From: Wallemia ichthyophaga EXF-994
Lineage: Eukaryota; Basidiomycota; Wallemiomycetes; Wallemiales; Wallemiaceae
Assembly: GCF_000400465.1 (NCBI RefSeq)
Contig: NW_008806275.1
Span: 558,001-622,000, forward strand
DNA: 64,000 nt
Direction of reading: 5' to 3'
Shown piece after piece: positions 8,949 to 21,279 of this stretch. Position 1 is the first letter of the stretch; each line of letters begins with the position of its first letter. The notes beneath the pieces were generated by a model. The model had not been told where the DNA came from. It ran no database searches and saw nothing but the letters and a program-made list of their open reading frames with translations. Position numbers and translations under genes: made by a program.

Positions 8949-10302
8949 TCACTTGAGCTTGACATAGCCTCTCTTAGCTGCTGTTTGAAACTCATCTAAT
9001 CTCACTGTCTGAGCGAACTCATCTAACACTGAGCGCGCAAATACTACCACATGCGGCCACCACTCGTGTGCGAATCCTCCTTCGAGCAATGGCCACGCGA
9101 AGCCACCACCTGCGTGTCCTCCAATACCCAGCACGCTATCTGGATCGAGCGATTCGCTGGGTGTGTCTTTATCTCCCATTTTCACCCTACGTATGCTATC
9201 GCATTTCACGCCTAACGACGCTGCTCTATCGCGATCATACCTCATCTCCTCGCTGTCCTCAGGGCTCTCGCCTTCATTCCCACTTGCACTTGCACTCTCA
9301 CTGCCGCCGAGATACCCACCCACTGCGCGCGCCCACGTCCTTGGGAACTTGAGCTTGAGTGAGGTGCTCGGAAATTTATCTATAGCCTTATCGAGAATCT
9401 CCTTTGCCTTTTCCTTGCGTTTGTGATTCTCTATGCTTTTGGCGAGGAGCTGCGTCGCCAGTTCCGCCATGGTGTCACCGCCCGTCCGCTGCAGCTTGAT
9501 AGACTTGTGGAAGAGCTGCGTGGCGTCGATAGTAGCAATTTGGAAGAGCACAAGAGCGTACACCAGCAGTGCGAGCCCCTGCATATGCGCGAGCAGCTGT
9601 GGCGGCAGGCTGTGAGGGTGACATTGAGTTTGGGTGTCGGGGTCGGCAAGCGCATCCCACTTGGAGCGCGCAAACTTAGCAAGCGGTTCGAGGCTGTGCC
9701 AGTTCTGTATGTTCGGCACACTGCTGCGGTCTTCGCACCAGAACCCGTACACATACATCAGCACGGCATCGACAAGTTCGCAGCTGGCGAGTATTTTCAG
9801 AGTGTGGCTCGATCCACTCGAGTTTCCGCTAGCGCTGGCATTAGCAGTTGCACTCCCACTCCCACTCTCGCTCGCCGCCTTCGATGCCTGCTGATAGTGG
9901 CGATCGCCGAGGTGCTTCATATTCCGTCCGCGGTCTTTATATCTGCGATGCGCTGTGAGCACTGGAATTACAGACAGCACTACACCCACAATATCGACGT
10001 ATCTTTGTAGTCTTGCGTGCTCCAGTTGCGACGTGCACTGCTCACTTCTATCCGCGGCGTCGAGGCTGAGCTGGCAAACGAGTTGTTGGATGATTTGGGA
10101 GTATCTTGCGTGATATGCGTGCTTGTATGTCCTAATCGCCGCGTCTTCACTGGTCGATACGCATCAGTTATCCTCGCTGGTAGCATTGCAGGCAATGTCT
10201 CTATCAGCTGCGCACGGTAAGTCGTAGGCTATCAACTATCCCACTCCCGCTCACCTCCATACACCGCTTAGCTGTCTCTCTCTCCCCATTTCTATTTGTC
10301 AT
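8949..10302 (-). CDS. Unknown helical protein, 5' exon uncertain
   Basis: Not assigned. The main exon 8949-10149 is open without an internal ATG near its 5' end. Joining it to an exon 10265-10302 (starting MTNRNGERET) across a 115-nt intron gives a phase-consistent 412-residue protein. This start is the least certain part. After a Ser/Ala/Gly-rich linker comes a helical segment with VLMYVYGFWCEDRSS and the stretch NWHSLEPLAKFARSKWDAL, then more predicted helices. The layout loosely recalls the C-terminal homology domain of AF4/FMR2 (AFF) proteins. That is a hypothesis a profile search could test, not a call. Codon use is more GC-rich than the neighbours. A 195-residue plus-strand frame at 9423-10010 is antisense to it. 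Confidence 0.6.
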
Positions 10303-10431
10303 CGCAGGGCAGATGAACGCACTCAGTATCGAGTATCGTACTATCGTTATCAAATCATGTAAAAACCGCAAAAAGGAAATAATGTATCAGGGTATTTTAT
10401 GTTATATATTATACATTATAATATATTCAAA

Positions 10432-13400
10432 CTACTTGGTCTGGCTCAAACTCATCGAGCTCGAGTTCCCATTGGCATTAGTCGAGCCTTTGAGTGCATT
10501 AACGCGGAGGGCATGTAAGGAGGACGTTGAGTTGACAGCTGGTATGCTTCCTATACTGTTTGGTGTTATTGGCGTTAGTAAGCTAGGCGTCTGCGGTCTG
10601 CTCGGCTGCGGTGTCCTATTGTGAGCCATATGCGCCTTGATGAGGTGTCCAGCAGCTAAAGCGCCCATAAGTGATAGTTCGCCTGCCATCACTGACGCGC
10701 ATATAATTCTTGCCAATCTCTGTGCATTCGCTCCTGGCTCTACTTGGTTCGCTCCCTTCACTCCCAGCAGCTCCAGCATTGCACTCTGCGGTGACAGGAC
10801 AGTACCACCGCCGACTGTACCTACTTCTATAGATGGCATCGAGCAACTTATAAGTAAGTCCTTGTCATCATTAATGCTGTAGCTAGTCAGCTATATTCGC
10901 ACTTTCTCTCCCTCTCGTACTCACCCCTCCATCAATGTTATGCAATTGCTCGACTCCACATTCTGCGCAGGATCCTGGCCTGTCGCTAGATATACAGCAG
11001 TGAGTATATTCGCCGCATGTGCATTAAATCCCCCAATACTCCCCGCCATAGCTGAACCGACGAGATTCTTTTTATAATTGAGTCTAACGAGATCTTTGAC
11101 TGTAGATTTGAGTACATTCTTGACTACATCACCAGGGATAACACACTCCGCGACAACCGACTTGCCTCTACCTTCGATCCAGTTGATAGCAGCTGGTTTC
11201 TTATCCGTGCAGTAGTTACCGCTAAGGGCGAGTGTCTCCATCGATGGGAAGTGTTCCGACTTGAGAGCCGAGAGGGCTTTCTCGACTCCCTTGCTGATCA
11301 TATTCATCCCCATAGCGTCACCTGTAGTGGTATCAAAGCGAACATAAAGGGTGCGACCAGCAAGTGTGCACTTAAGTTTCTGCAGCTTAGCGAAACGTGA
11401 AGTCTGATTAAAGTTATTCATCATATACAGTGCTCCTTCAGCGCTGTCGATGAACCGTTTGCACAAGCTAGCGTCAATGACGGAGGGGAATTCGAGGGCG
11501 GGGCCGCGTGTCATACCGTCACGCGTGAGAACCGTAGTAGCACCCCCACCAGCGTTGATCGCCTTGCAGCCACGTGAGGTCGACGCTACGAGAGTACCCT
11601 CTGTCGTTGCCATTGGAATTGGCGTTAGGTCCCCGTCGATCTGCAATGGTCCGGCTATACCGACTGGGATGGGCATGTATCCTATCACATTTTCGCAACA
11701 CGCTCCCATCACTTGTTTATAGTCGAATCCGCGCATTGGCAGCTTGGAGTGCTCGAGGGTGGCAGTGGTGGATTGGCGTGATATTACTGCTCGACGGATT
11801 TTCACCGCTCGCTCGAAATCTCCTAACATTTTCTCGAGCGCGTACATCGGGATTTTAGCTTGCTGTACTAACATTACGTATTCTTCATCACTAAACTCTG
11901 TCGCTGGGTTCACGGAGCCGGGAGATTCTTTAGATTTAGCGAGTAGTCCAACACACTCCTCTGCACTCCTACGTCCAAAGTGCGGCTCGTGGGCTGGTGT
12001 GACGCTTTCCACTTTAGGATGACCAGTGTGGCCAGCATCGTTGATTAACAGTGGCCGCTCTATTTCGTTCACTGAAGGAAGAGCTGGTGGGACGGATGGT
12101 AAGCTGTGTACTTTATCAGCTGTCTCCTTCATTTTCTGCATGTGATATGATTTCAGTTTTAGTGAATCTTGATCGTCGGTGGGGTTCAAATGGCGCCTAG
12201 CTGCTATCGAGCCCTTGTTGTCAATCTGAACTGTATAAGAGCCACTTCCACCGCCTAATCCTTTAAGGAGGTATCCATTAAGGAAGATGGAGGAGCCTAG
12301 GATGAGCACTATCCACTTTGACATGACAGGATCTCCAACTAGGTGCGTCCATCCGCTCATAAAGTCCTCCAGCACAGCTAAAGAGGCCACCTTGGTGTGA
12401 TTGGTGCTGTGGGTATTCTCGAGAAATGCTGTTGCGCGACTGAAAGCACCATCACCAAAGACCGAACCTTTATCGGAAGAGTCACTCATGAACCTCTTTA
12501 AAGAAGTCTGAGATGATAGTGTAGTGAGGAGATTGAGTGAGTGGAGGATGAGGAATGAAGACAGCAAAAGCACTTTGAGTTTGGTGAGGGGATTGCTAAC
12601 TTTTGAGTCACTAGTGTAAATGGTGTTCTGTGTGCCGCGCAGCAACTTGATACGGTGCACCTCAACCATTACTGTCAAAATTGGCGAAAGGAATCCAAAC
12701 AAGAAAAGACAGTCAAAGGCTATACTGTAGGCGGAGAGGATGCAAAACTCTTTCAAACCAGCAGCACCAGATGCAGCGCCTAAAATCAAAACTGCAATTT
12801 CAAGTGCAGTGTCGCGTACTATTCTAGGACCAACTTTGCGATTCGCGCGGTGGACAATATCTGCGGCGGGAACAGGTGTAGCTAGCTTGACTTGGTTGTG
12901 TTGTTGAGAGTCAGAGGGGTGCTCGACTGGAGTGCCAAGGGTAAAGTAGTCACCTTCTTTGGGGTGGAAGACAGGGGGAGCGAGGTCGTGAGATGAGAAG
13001 ACAGCGCGTGCGAGAGAGATAGGTTTGTCGAAGCCGATAGTGATGACTAGAAATGGAAGAGCCTCGAGTAAGTTGATTGGGTCAACTCTTACATTTGAGT
13101 AGTAGGCGACAAGACCTGCGCATACGAAAGAGAAGACTGAAGAGACAATAACTGAAGTGCCTGTGGGGGAAATATTTAGCGGTGGAGGATGAGCTTTGGA
13201 GGATACGGACCCAACCAGAACTTGGAGCCCAATTTCTTCATTTCGACGAACAAATGGACGAAAGTACCGTGCATGAGGATGTAGCCGATGAGGACGATCA
13301 TGATATCAACGCTATCAGCGGTCTAATAGCCGCGTTAGGTGGGGTAAACAAAGAGAAGACACTGACCTTGGCCAGCGACCAAGTTCTGCCGCCGAAAGCT

Positions 13401-13621
13401 CTCAAAGCGACAGCCCACCACCAGTCATGTTTGCTGTCAATATCGAATTGATCAGCAGTGGCGAAACCTTCGTGTCTAACAGCGTGTGCTAGTTTGAAGT
13501 AAGCGAGGGTGACGCTGACAAAGGCAAAAAGAATAGATTCTATTGGATGGGCTGTAGAGGACTTGGAGACTGCGTTGAAAAGAAACTTTAGTGGAACATT
13601 TATGGAAGAATTGAAAGGCAT
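10432..13621 (-). CDS. HMG1: HMG-CoA reductase
   Basis: Rate-limiting enzyme of the mevalonate/ergosterol pathway: reduces HMG-CoA to mevalonate with NADPH at the ER membrane. Four exons in transcript order, 13621-13367, 13322-13211, 13160-10925 and 10876-10432, give 1015 residues with all phases consistent. The N-terminal third has multiple membrane segments, with [11 protein letters not shown] early and the sterol-sensing-like stretch around [20 protein letters not shown]. The catalytic domain carries [63 protein letters not shown] and [11 protein letters not shown], so substrate and NADPH sites and catalytic Glu/Lys/Asp blocks are present. Length is normal for fungal Hmg1/2. The Ser-rich tail after HMAHN may be regulatory. 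Confidence 0.96.
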
Positions 13622-13848
13622 TGAAAGTGTGTGTTTAAGTGCGCAAGACGTTAATGAATGCTAAGCAATGAGATATTTCTATAAAGACAGAAATATACGT
13701 TTTGTATGTTGAATACTATTAACTTTCAATATTCAAAATATTTCTTCGCCTTTGTTGAAGAGTCCCCAACGAAACGATTTGTTGATCAAAATCAGTTCAT
13801 TATAAATTTATAAATCGAAATTTATAAAAATTAGTTTTTGAACAAAAT

Positions 13849-14295
13849 TTATATTTGGTCGGCAGATCTAACCTCTTTGCCTGTTTTGGCTATTCTAGCT
13901 TGCACATCTTGTAAGCTTGCTGATCCTGAGAGGGCGATGGGGATGAGAGATGAGATATTGAGAGATGAACACGCTCACCGTTGACAAGGACAGTCTGAGC
14001 ATTTAAATCCACTGAAAAGTCTTCAATTCCAGCGTTTGGATCCTCTTTTGCTTTGTTCAAGGCTCTAGTGATGGCACCAGAGCAGCCACCGCAGCTGGAA
14101 TAAGCTTAGATGAGCCACCCCTACAGATCTCTGATAAAACTCACGACATTGCAACGTTAAACTGAGATTAAGAGATTAGAGATGAGACAGGTACGACGTG
14201 GACGATGACGAACCTTGTACTGAGGAGGGAAATGAGAGTGTAAGCGTATGCGCTTTGCGTATCGTATATTGCAAAATGCCGCTTACGTTTGCCAT
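13849..14295 (-). CDS. ATX1: Copper chaperone Atx1
   Basis: Cytosolic HMA-domain chaperone that passes Cu(I) from the uptake system to the Golgi Cu-ATPase. Five exons in transcript order: 14295-14287, 14219-14214, 14161-14145, 14094-13979 and 13925-13849. They give a 74-residue protein with the MxCxGC metal-binding loop (MSCGGC) and the flanking FNVAMSCGGCSGAITRAL typical of Atx1. The motif itself is split by a 50-nt intron. The second exon is only 6 nt (TACAAG, Tyr-Lys). It restores the family's YKFNV strand and keeps phase, while skipping it would still leave the frame open. The C-terminus ends KTGKEVRSADQI. Length is normal for the family (about 70). Confidence 0.88.
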
Positions 14296-14415
14296 ATCTG
14301 GAATATACTCTTAATTCAAATGACGGTAAAGGTTAAACGCTGTAAAATAAGAATCAATCCAGTTTAAACCCAATTTAAACCAATTTTACAAATTAATTTA
14401 ATTGATAAACTAAAT

Positions 14416-14940
14416 TTAAGCCTTGTTAGCCTTCTTTGCCTTAGCCAAGTTGAGGTTTCCAACTGAGCGGCGTTGCTTCTTCAATAACATGACTTGGAAT
14501 CTTTCAAAGTCTGAAGTTTGCTTTCTACGCTCAACAGCAGCCAACTTCTTTGCCCAGGAAGATGCAGCCCACTTGCCGGCGATGTCTGCTGCCTCGAAGT
14601 GCTTCTTGACAACAGTTGGGCCTGCACCACGTGGAAGGTTCTTCAATACATATGGTGTAAGGTTGACGCGACGGAAAGCGATGGCTTGACGCTTGACACC
14701 GGTCGTTGGACCTTCAACGATGGCTCTGTTGTGGTCGAGGATCTCGGCAATGACCGCGAGCTTGCCAGAGTCTGCACCTTGGTTTACGAGAACGACTGGA
14801 GTGGATGATTGTAAGCGTCTATTGAGATTTCAAATACTCCAACTAACCACGGCCAACTTCAACGTAACGATTGAAAGTTTGTGACTGTCTCGTCAGTTGG
14901 AATTTGCAATTTACAGAGCAACACGACAACTTACGCTCAT
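14416..14940 (-). CDS. RPL14: 60S ribosomal protein eL14 (Rpl14)
   Basis: Large ribosomal subunit protein. Exons in transcript order 14940-14935, 14884-14848 and 14795-14416 give 140 residues. The start exon encodes only Met-Ser, a common layout for ribosomal-protein genes. Family features are FNRYVEVGRVVLVNQG (KOW-like beta barrel), KLAVIAEILDHNRAIVEGP, then the basic C-terminal half SSWAKKLAAVERRKQTSDFERF. The two introns are 50 and 52 nt. Codon use is biased toward C-ending codons, as expected for a highly expressed gene. Confidence 0.95.
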
Positions 14941-15314
14941 TCCGGTCCTGAATTATATCGTTAGCTTTTTCTTCTCTTTTACTTGAGCTTTCCCACCTTT
15001 GAATTTACAGCGTGAAGCAGCTCAAGAAGCGAATTCAAAGTTGACCAAGAGCCTCTCGTCAAATTTTTATTCGAATCAAATCAAATTAAACACATTCCTG
15101 TACATCCTAATCACTAATCTGTCTTCCTACTTGTCCTCTCCTGCTGCCATCTCTTCGCATCTCTTGTCTTGGCTGTGCACCAACCATCTCTGCTACAAAC
15201 AACACGGCTGCTTGATTGCGCCTTTCTCAATGCCAAGAGCGCATTCATCTCTCTTCATCTCTACTTCCCACTCTCATCCCCTTTCTCTCCCTTCCTTCTT
15301 ACCGCCATACACTA
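14941..15314. other. Divergent promoter region between RPL14 and the ChAPs gene
   Basis: 374 bp between two start codons. The RPL14 side holds a pyrimidine-rich run on the sense strand of the plus gene (15120-15310, many CT/TCTC stretches), typical of fungal promoters or 5' leaders. No RNA gene or repeat is seen. Confidence 0.5.
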
Positions 15315-17572
15315 ATGTCACTCGACGCGCCATGGCTCAAACAGTGTCCCGAATTCGTTGAATTGGAGATTGGCGAGAGTGTAGCCAGTCGCACCGAGAC
15401 CCTCTGTGCGTCTCCCCATATCCACGCCCAACCAATCTCATCTTCATCTCAGCAACCTTCAGAGAACTCGGTCCACCAGATCTCTGCCATATCATCAAGT
15501 CTCCCACTAGAGCTGGAACCACCAACGATGTGAGTTTTCCGCTTTCTCCCGCTCTCATTTTCCAACACGTCAATCAGTCTGGCTCTTATCATTATGTCTC
15601 TGGAATAGACGCATCCAGCTCAGCCAGCATTGCCATATACCTCAACGATCTACTACGCAGTCTCGATATTTCCCAGGGTTGGTTCGCTCCCAACGCCGGC
15701 TGGAAAGTCAAGTCTGGTACTTATTGGTCAGTCCTCCAGTGGTTATTCTCGCCCACCTAACAATCTCCCAGCTGCTACAATGCTTTCTCACGCGTTGACG
15801 TGCGCGTACAGGTCAAGATTCCCGGCGGTGTCGACTCATACGCCGTCGATCTACGCGGCGAGCGCCACGAGCTCAATTCCTCACTATGGCTCGAGACTTA
15901 CCTCAGTGCGCACCTCCGCTCGATTCTTTACGCCGATGATCCATCGTACAAGCTGTATGGATACAGGAAGTACTCGCCCATTCCGAAACCCGAAGACGAA
16001 GAGCGGTTTATCGCCGCCTGTGCGCAGCTCTTCGATAAAGGCTGGCAGCTTGGATCTGAGCCTGAAATCCAAGTAGCGACGCCGATTAGTAATCACCTCA
16101 CCAGCGCGATCCTCAAGTATTTCGGTGATAGTGGACGTATGTCTCGTGCAGCAAATCTCTTTGAGAAAATCGCCGATCACCAGCGTCGCACTTATGGTGA
16201 AGGTCCCGCAGCTGATGTTGATGCTCTTACCGCTCGCGCTTATATCGGGATGCACGAGGAGACACTCGCAGTGCGCACGCTTAATCGTGCTCTCACTGTT
16301 TCGCCGCAATCTTGGCAACTCCTTCATGTCCAGATCGACTTTTTACGCTCTAAGGGTATGTTCGATTGGGCTGTGCAGCTCGCGCGCCAGGCTGTTGAAT
16401 GTTCACCTTCTGAGTTTGTCACCTGGGCTAAATTGACTGACTGTCTCCTCGACATTGAAGACTTTGAAGCTGCGCTGCTCACTCTCAACAGCTGCCCTAT
16501 GTTTACATACAACGAACGCGATTTGCACAGGATGCCAACACCCATCAAGAATCACTTTCCTATAAAGAAATGGGTTATCGAGTCTAATCTCATCGACGAC
16601 GACTCGCCGAAAGAAAATGAGGCGGATATAACCCTCCTTAGATTGCCAGCACCTTCGCTCAGAGGTACTTTCGCTAGAGCTTACGAGCTCCTCACTAGAC
16701 TCAACGACGCTATCGGTTGGGATGACCTCCTCAAAATCCGCTCAAAGGTGTTTGTGATGGAAGAGGAATACAGACAACACAAGACGGAGGGTTCTAATGG
16801 CACAGCTGCCGATAGCAATGTCATTAAACAGCCTGCTATACCTACCATCAAAATATCATCGGATTCCGATCACGAGCGTGAACAATTCAAGAGGGGTGGT
16901 TTAGATTTGCACATGGAGAAGGTGGAGAAAATTGAGGAACCGGTGCATAACCACGACAACCACGACAACCAACAAGATGGCCAAGGTGAAGGCACAAACA
17001 CTAACGGAAATACCGCAGAAGAAGATACCGATGATACCTCGCGAGGCTTATCCTTCAGTGATAAGAAATTGTGCGAACGCTGGCTAGACAATCTGATGCT
17101 TGTTCTCTATGAAGATCTCCGCGTACTGACCATCTACAAGGCTGAACGCTCTCATTTCAAATCACAACAAATGCAATACAGGAAAACAGGAACTGAGTGG
17201 GAAATTATTGGTGATTTGTGTCTCAGAATGCATAATAAGGAAGAATCAAAAGAAGCTTATCAAAAATGTCTCGATCTTAAATTCTCCGCTAGATCTTTTA
17301 TGAAGTTGATGGAGATTTTTGCTGAGGAGGGTAACACACAGAAAGCTTTTACTACTGCTACACGGTTAATAGCGTACAATGCTAGATGGTACAACGAATC
17401 TGTCTATCCAAACTTCATTAGCTCTCAACTATTCAAGATTGTCAAGTTGGAGGGTGTCCAGAAACTTGTCTTTATGACCATGTCCCTCGGAAACAACCTA
17501 CCTATTCAGGCTGAATTGAGCAGGTATTGGGACTATGTTAAGAACTTCAAAGTTGAAGGTGAGGCTTTCTGA
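15315..17572 (+). CDS. ChAPs exomer cargo adaptor (Bch1/Bud7/Chs6 family)
   Basis: Component of exomer, the Arf1-dependent coat adaptor that sorts proteins such as chitin synthase from the trans-Golgi to the plasma membrane. Four exons, 15315-15405, 15453-15529, 15578-15726 and 15772-17572, give 705 residues. Family marks: LGPPDLCHIIKSPTRAGT, then SYHYVSGIDASSSASIAIYL, then YNAFSRVDVRVQV, followed by a long TPR-like helical domain (about residues 200-480) with SWQLLHVQIDFLRSKGMFDW and SEFVTWAKLTDCLLDIEDF. A variable acidic/Asn insert (about residues 440-490) precedes the conserved C-terminal helical part. Fungi often have one to four paralogues; which one this matches cannot be decided here. 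Confidence 0.9.
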
Positions 17573-17860
17573 TTGTATATCCACATATTTTGACTATAAA
17601 TTTATAAAAAATTCTTTATAAAATGTACAAGGTGGCTTATATTTACTGGTCGATTAATAGACTTATATATCGACATTCTGAAAGTCGAGATTATATAAAC
17701 GAGCGTGTTAATATCGTGTTGTTTGTGGTGGTAGTGGTGGTTAGCTTGATTGAAATTAAGTGTAGATCGAAATATTGATGGTGACGAAAGGTTTGTTGAT
17801 TATGTTCTTTTTATTTTTTTTATACCGCGTTTTTTCATAATACTCATACTCATACTCCTC

Positions 17861-19422
17861 TCATCTAGGCTCAACACCTTCACTTTCACACTCCCTCTTA
17901 TACTCCTCAGCGAGATCAGCTTTACCGTCGTGTCCATACAATCCTAAAGCCCATTCTCTAACAAAAGTTGAAGCCTTCAAGAATTTCTTTGAAGCGTATT
18001 TTCTATAGAAAGCATCATGCTTGATATCCTTTGACTTGACATAGTCCAGCATAACTTGAGCGCATGGACATAACTCCAAAACTGAGTAGCTTGAGTAGTG
18101 TACTAGATTTGGGGTCCATTCACCTCTATCTAAACACATTCTAGCCAAGTATGTACCAGCAGCTGCTATTTGTGAAGGTGGAAATTGCAACAACTTCTCT
18201 TCAACGCAGCTAATCTCCATGAAATACTTTGCCAAAGTCCTAGTCTCAATGTCGTAGTCATCGGCTTTCGATACTCTTCTTAAGAAGTGGATTGGGTTTG
18301 GATATGATAAATCCCAAGACAGAATTTGCAAAACATATTGCTCAGCCTTGAGTAATTCTGATTCTTCGTAACCGCCATCGGACATATAAACGACGTTTGA
18401 AACAGTTGGACACATGACTTCTTCATACTTTGCTGCTATCAACATGGCAGTCAAACCGACCAATTGTAACTTGATGATTGATACTATCCTCAAAGATAAG
18501 AATCTATCAACGATATTGACAGCCAAGAATAAAGTTTCAGGTAGTAGTCTAAATTTGTGATGAATCTCGATTAACCAGTCAACCAAGACACCTCTCATTC
18601 TCCATCTTAACTCCTTTTGATTATCCATGTAGTTTGGATTGGGCATAGTGTTTTGTTCCAATACTTTCATATACTCAAAGATTTCAATGACGTACTCAGA
18701 AACCATTAAAGGATCACCTTCATCTTCTGCGTCAAGATCTTCCCAACCTTCATCTGCTGGAGGAAGGTTCGCGTTAGTTTTTGCTAACCTGCGTCTGTCC
18801 TCATCAGCTTCGAATCTTTGAGCTTCTAATAGTAGTTGCTCCCTAGGTGAAGAAGTTCTTTGACGCTTCACATCGGGCTCATCTACGTAATCCATCTCAT
18901 CATCAATTTGTTTCTTCTTGATCTGAGCAGGTCTACCTATTTTCGATTTTTGTTGCAAAGAAGTGGCTGTTGGCTTTGTTACTCTACGCTTTGTAGTGTC
19001 GATCGGTACACCTTCATCGACAGGCTTAGCGGTAGAGTTCGAGGTTGATCGAGTAGTACGCTTGCCACCAGGTGGAACAATTGAGGAAGCTGATTCTTTG
19101 GATAAAGTAGTTGAAGGCTTCTTCTGGACCAACTTGTCAGACTGCTGTGGTGGAAGGGATTTGTCATTGTTTGTATGGGTACGCGTCAAGTCGCCTAAAG
19201 CATTTCTTTTACGCTTCCCATCTAGAATTGTGTTATCAGCTTTCTTTGTGATTGTTGGTTTGGTTGAAATCTGATTGGAGGATATTTTCCGGTTCAAGGT
19301 TGAAGGATTTGCAGTAGAATTCTCATCTACATTTCTTGAACGCGTAGTTCTACGTATCTGTGTCTTCAATTAGAATTAAGAAAACGCGTATCTACTCCAC
19401 TACTCACGGGTACAGTGGACAT
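17861..19422 (-). CDS. B-type mitotic cyclin
   Basis: Regulatory subunit of Cdk1 driving G2/M. Exons in transcript order 19422-19408 and 19357-17861 (50-nt intron) give 503 residues. The N-terminal third is basic and Ser/Thr-rich and carries a destruction box, RNALGDLTR, for APC/C-mediated degradation. The cyclin box starts with RGVLVDWLIEIHHKFRLLPE and TLFLAVNIVDRFLS, followed by LVGLTAMLIAAKYEEV and the second fold SWDLSYPNPIHFLRR, all closely B-cyclin-like (Clb/Cdc13). The first exon encodes only MSTVP. Two ACGCG-type elements lie in the upstream 250 bp (around 19447 and 19667). Confidence 0.94.
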
Positions 19423-19915
19423 TTTAGGTAAGTGAGGAGATATTCAAAAACGCGAGTGGATGAAATTTGAGACTGATGAGGATAGAGTATTTATGGCGTA
19501 TGGTCTATTTGCAACTAAATATCAAATTCAGAATTTACTGAATTCGACGCGATGATGGTTAGGAAAAGCAGGTGGCTGAGGGAATAGATTGTGATGATTT
19601 TATATTTTATTTAGACTGTTACCTGGTATGAATATTTCTGTTTTTCTATTTCGCTACGGGTAGTCTACGCGTGCACAGCAGCTACCCAGCCAATTCACTT
19701 CCGTGCACGGCGATATCCACATCCACGCTCCGCAAAGATTTAAAGGGTGATAATAAAACGTTAGTCAAATCTTAAATATTCATATCTAAGCTTTCATTTC
19801 TATACCAATTCTTTTACTCTCCCAAATCTCCCACTATCTACGTCAATTTCCAGACTTAATCAAGACATATATTAATATTTCCAATTACGCTTTAAACGGT
19901 TTAAAACATCCTCGT
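19423..19915. other. Intergenic region upstream of the cyclin gene, 493 bp
   Basis: Promoter side of the minus-strand cyclin and 3' flank of the CCDC124-like gene. It contains ACGCGA near 19447 and ACGCGT near 19667, matching the MCB core recognised by MBF-type factors. No open frame or RNA gene is supported. Confidence 0.45.
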
Positions 19916-20757
19916 CTATTGCTTGTATCGATTCTCCGTCAACTTTCTGCTTTCATCCAACGCTGCCATCTTATCATCCTTCGTTGCGTTGTACGCGACT
20001 GTTTGTTGATTGAAGGGATTGTCAGGCGACTTTTGGAACTTCTTGTAAAGCATATCGTTGTACTGTTGCAACCTCAATCCTGGGTTTTCACTTCTCACTA
20101 TCGGCATCTCAGCTTCCTTGTAAGCCTCAAATGCTCCCTTGAATCTTCTCTCTGGATGCTTCTCAATCTGACCTGCCTTAGCTCCCATTGTTGCTTTATC
20201 GGACTTCTGTCCGACGATAGACATCATGTCCATAGCATCATCCAACCCAGAAGCTCCGAAGCTCTCTGGTTGATCGACGCTGGCGTTGATGCCACCAGCT
20301 GACAATGCTCCTGGTCCTGCGGGCTTTGGTGGTGCTTTCTTGTTACCGCCCTTGTTCGCACCAGCTTTTGGCTTCGATGGCATAGAAGCTTCTTCTTCAG
20401 CAAGCATACGGTCCTTTTCTGCCTTTTTAGCGCTATGTGGAGTGTCAGAGGGTGGTTGTATTGCTGAAGAGCATCGCTCACGCTTGTTGAGCTTTCTTCT
20501 CGGCATCATCCTCTTTCTTTCCCTGCGATATTCCGTTAGCTTCAAATATCCCTGTACACACTAATCTGCTTACCTTTCCCTTGGATCCTTGCGACCACTT
20601 TTGAGATTCCTTGGCTTCAGCAAGTTCGGCCTGTTGAGATTTCTTGCTCGCTTCGTTTTCTGCCTTCTTGGCACGACCACCTTCTTTCTTTGCGTTTCCG
20701 CCTTTCGGACTGCTTTTCGTTAGCTGTATGTTGCTAGATCTATCGCACTTACGCCAT
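19916..20757 (-). CDS. CCDC124/Lso2-family ribosome-associated coiled-coil protein
   Basis: Family of small basic proteins (human CCDC124, yeast Lso2) that bind empty or hibernating 80S ribosomes and help recovery from stress. Exons in transcript order 20757-20753, 20712-20574, 20522-20482 and 20432-19916 give 233 residues. The N-terminal half is a Lys/Glu/Ala-rich helix (GRAKKAENEASKKSQQAE). The C-terminal conserved block reads IEKHPERRFKGAFEAYKEAE, then NPGLRLQQYNDMLYKKFQKS and PDNPFNQ, which is the family signature. A Pro/Gly/Ala linker sits between them. The first coding exon is 5 nt (ATGGC) and the first intron is only 40 nt. Confidence 0.9.
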
Positions 20758-21279
20758 GACTGTTTGATTACAAGGATTGAGATGTAAATCAACTTGCATA
20801 TAAAAACCTAGCAGATATTATAAAAGATACCAGCTCCATAGCATATAGTACTTAAATGCCTCTTTCACTTACTTTCGAGGATCTCTTGCGCTTTACGTCA
20901 GATCACATTGTTAGGCTGAGAAGCGATTGGAGGTGATAAGTGCAATAATCCTACACACCCCCATTCAGATGCAGATATGTACCACTTTCGCATTTTACAG
21001 CTCAATTTTCACTTGGATCGCGCTAGGGTTATCTGGTATAAAATTTAGCAGGTATGCTCTTGCTGTCCTTGTGCAACAACTGTGAGTATAATTTATACAA
21101 CTTAGTTGGATTGGCAGGAGTCTTTTTAAGGATGATAAACATACACAGACCTGTACGCAATCGTCCTAGACGTTGTCGACAACTTGTATTGCCTTTTTTT
21201 GCTGAAAAGACTTCTTGATACAAGCTCAACTAAGTTGCTTATAAATAATCAGGCTAATTATCATCTATAGTACAAGTAA
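20758..21279. other. Intergenic region, 522 bp
   Basis: Between the CCDC124-like start and the RAP1 3' end. AT-rich with no clear gene. A 66-residue minus-strand frame at 21029-21229 has no recognisable motif and was not called. Confidence 0.45.

Noticed and set aside
9423-10010. 195-residue plus-strand open frame
   Set aside because: Antisense to the GC-rich coding exon 8949-10149; long antisense frames are expected there and no domain is visible.
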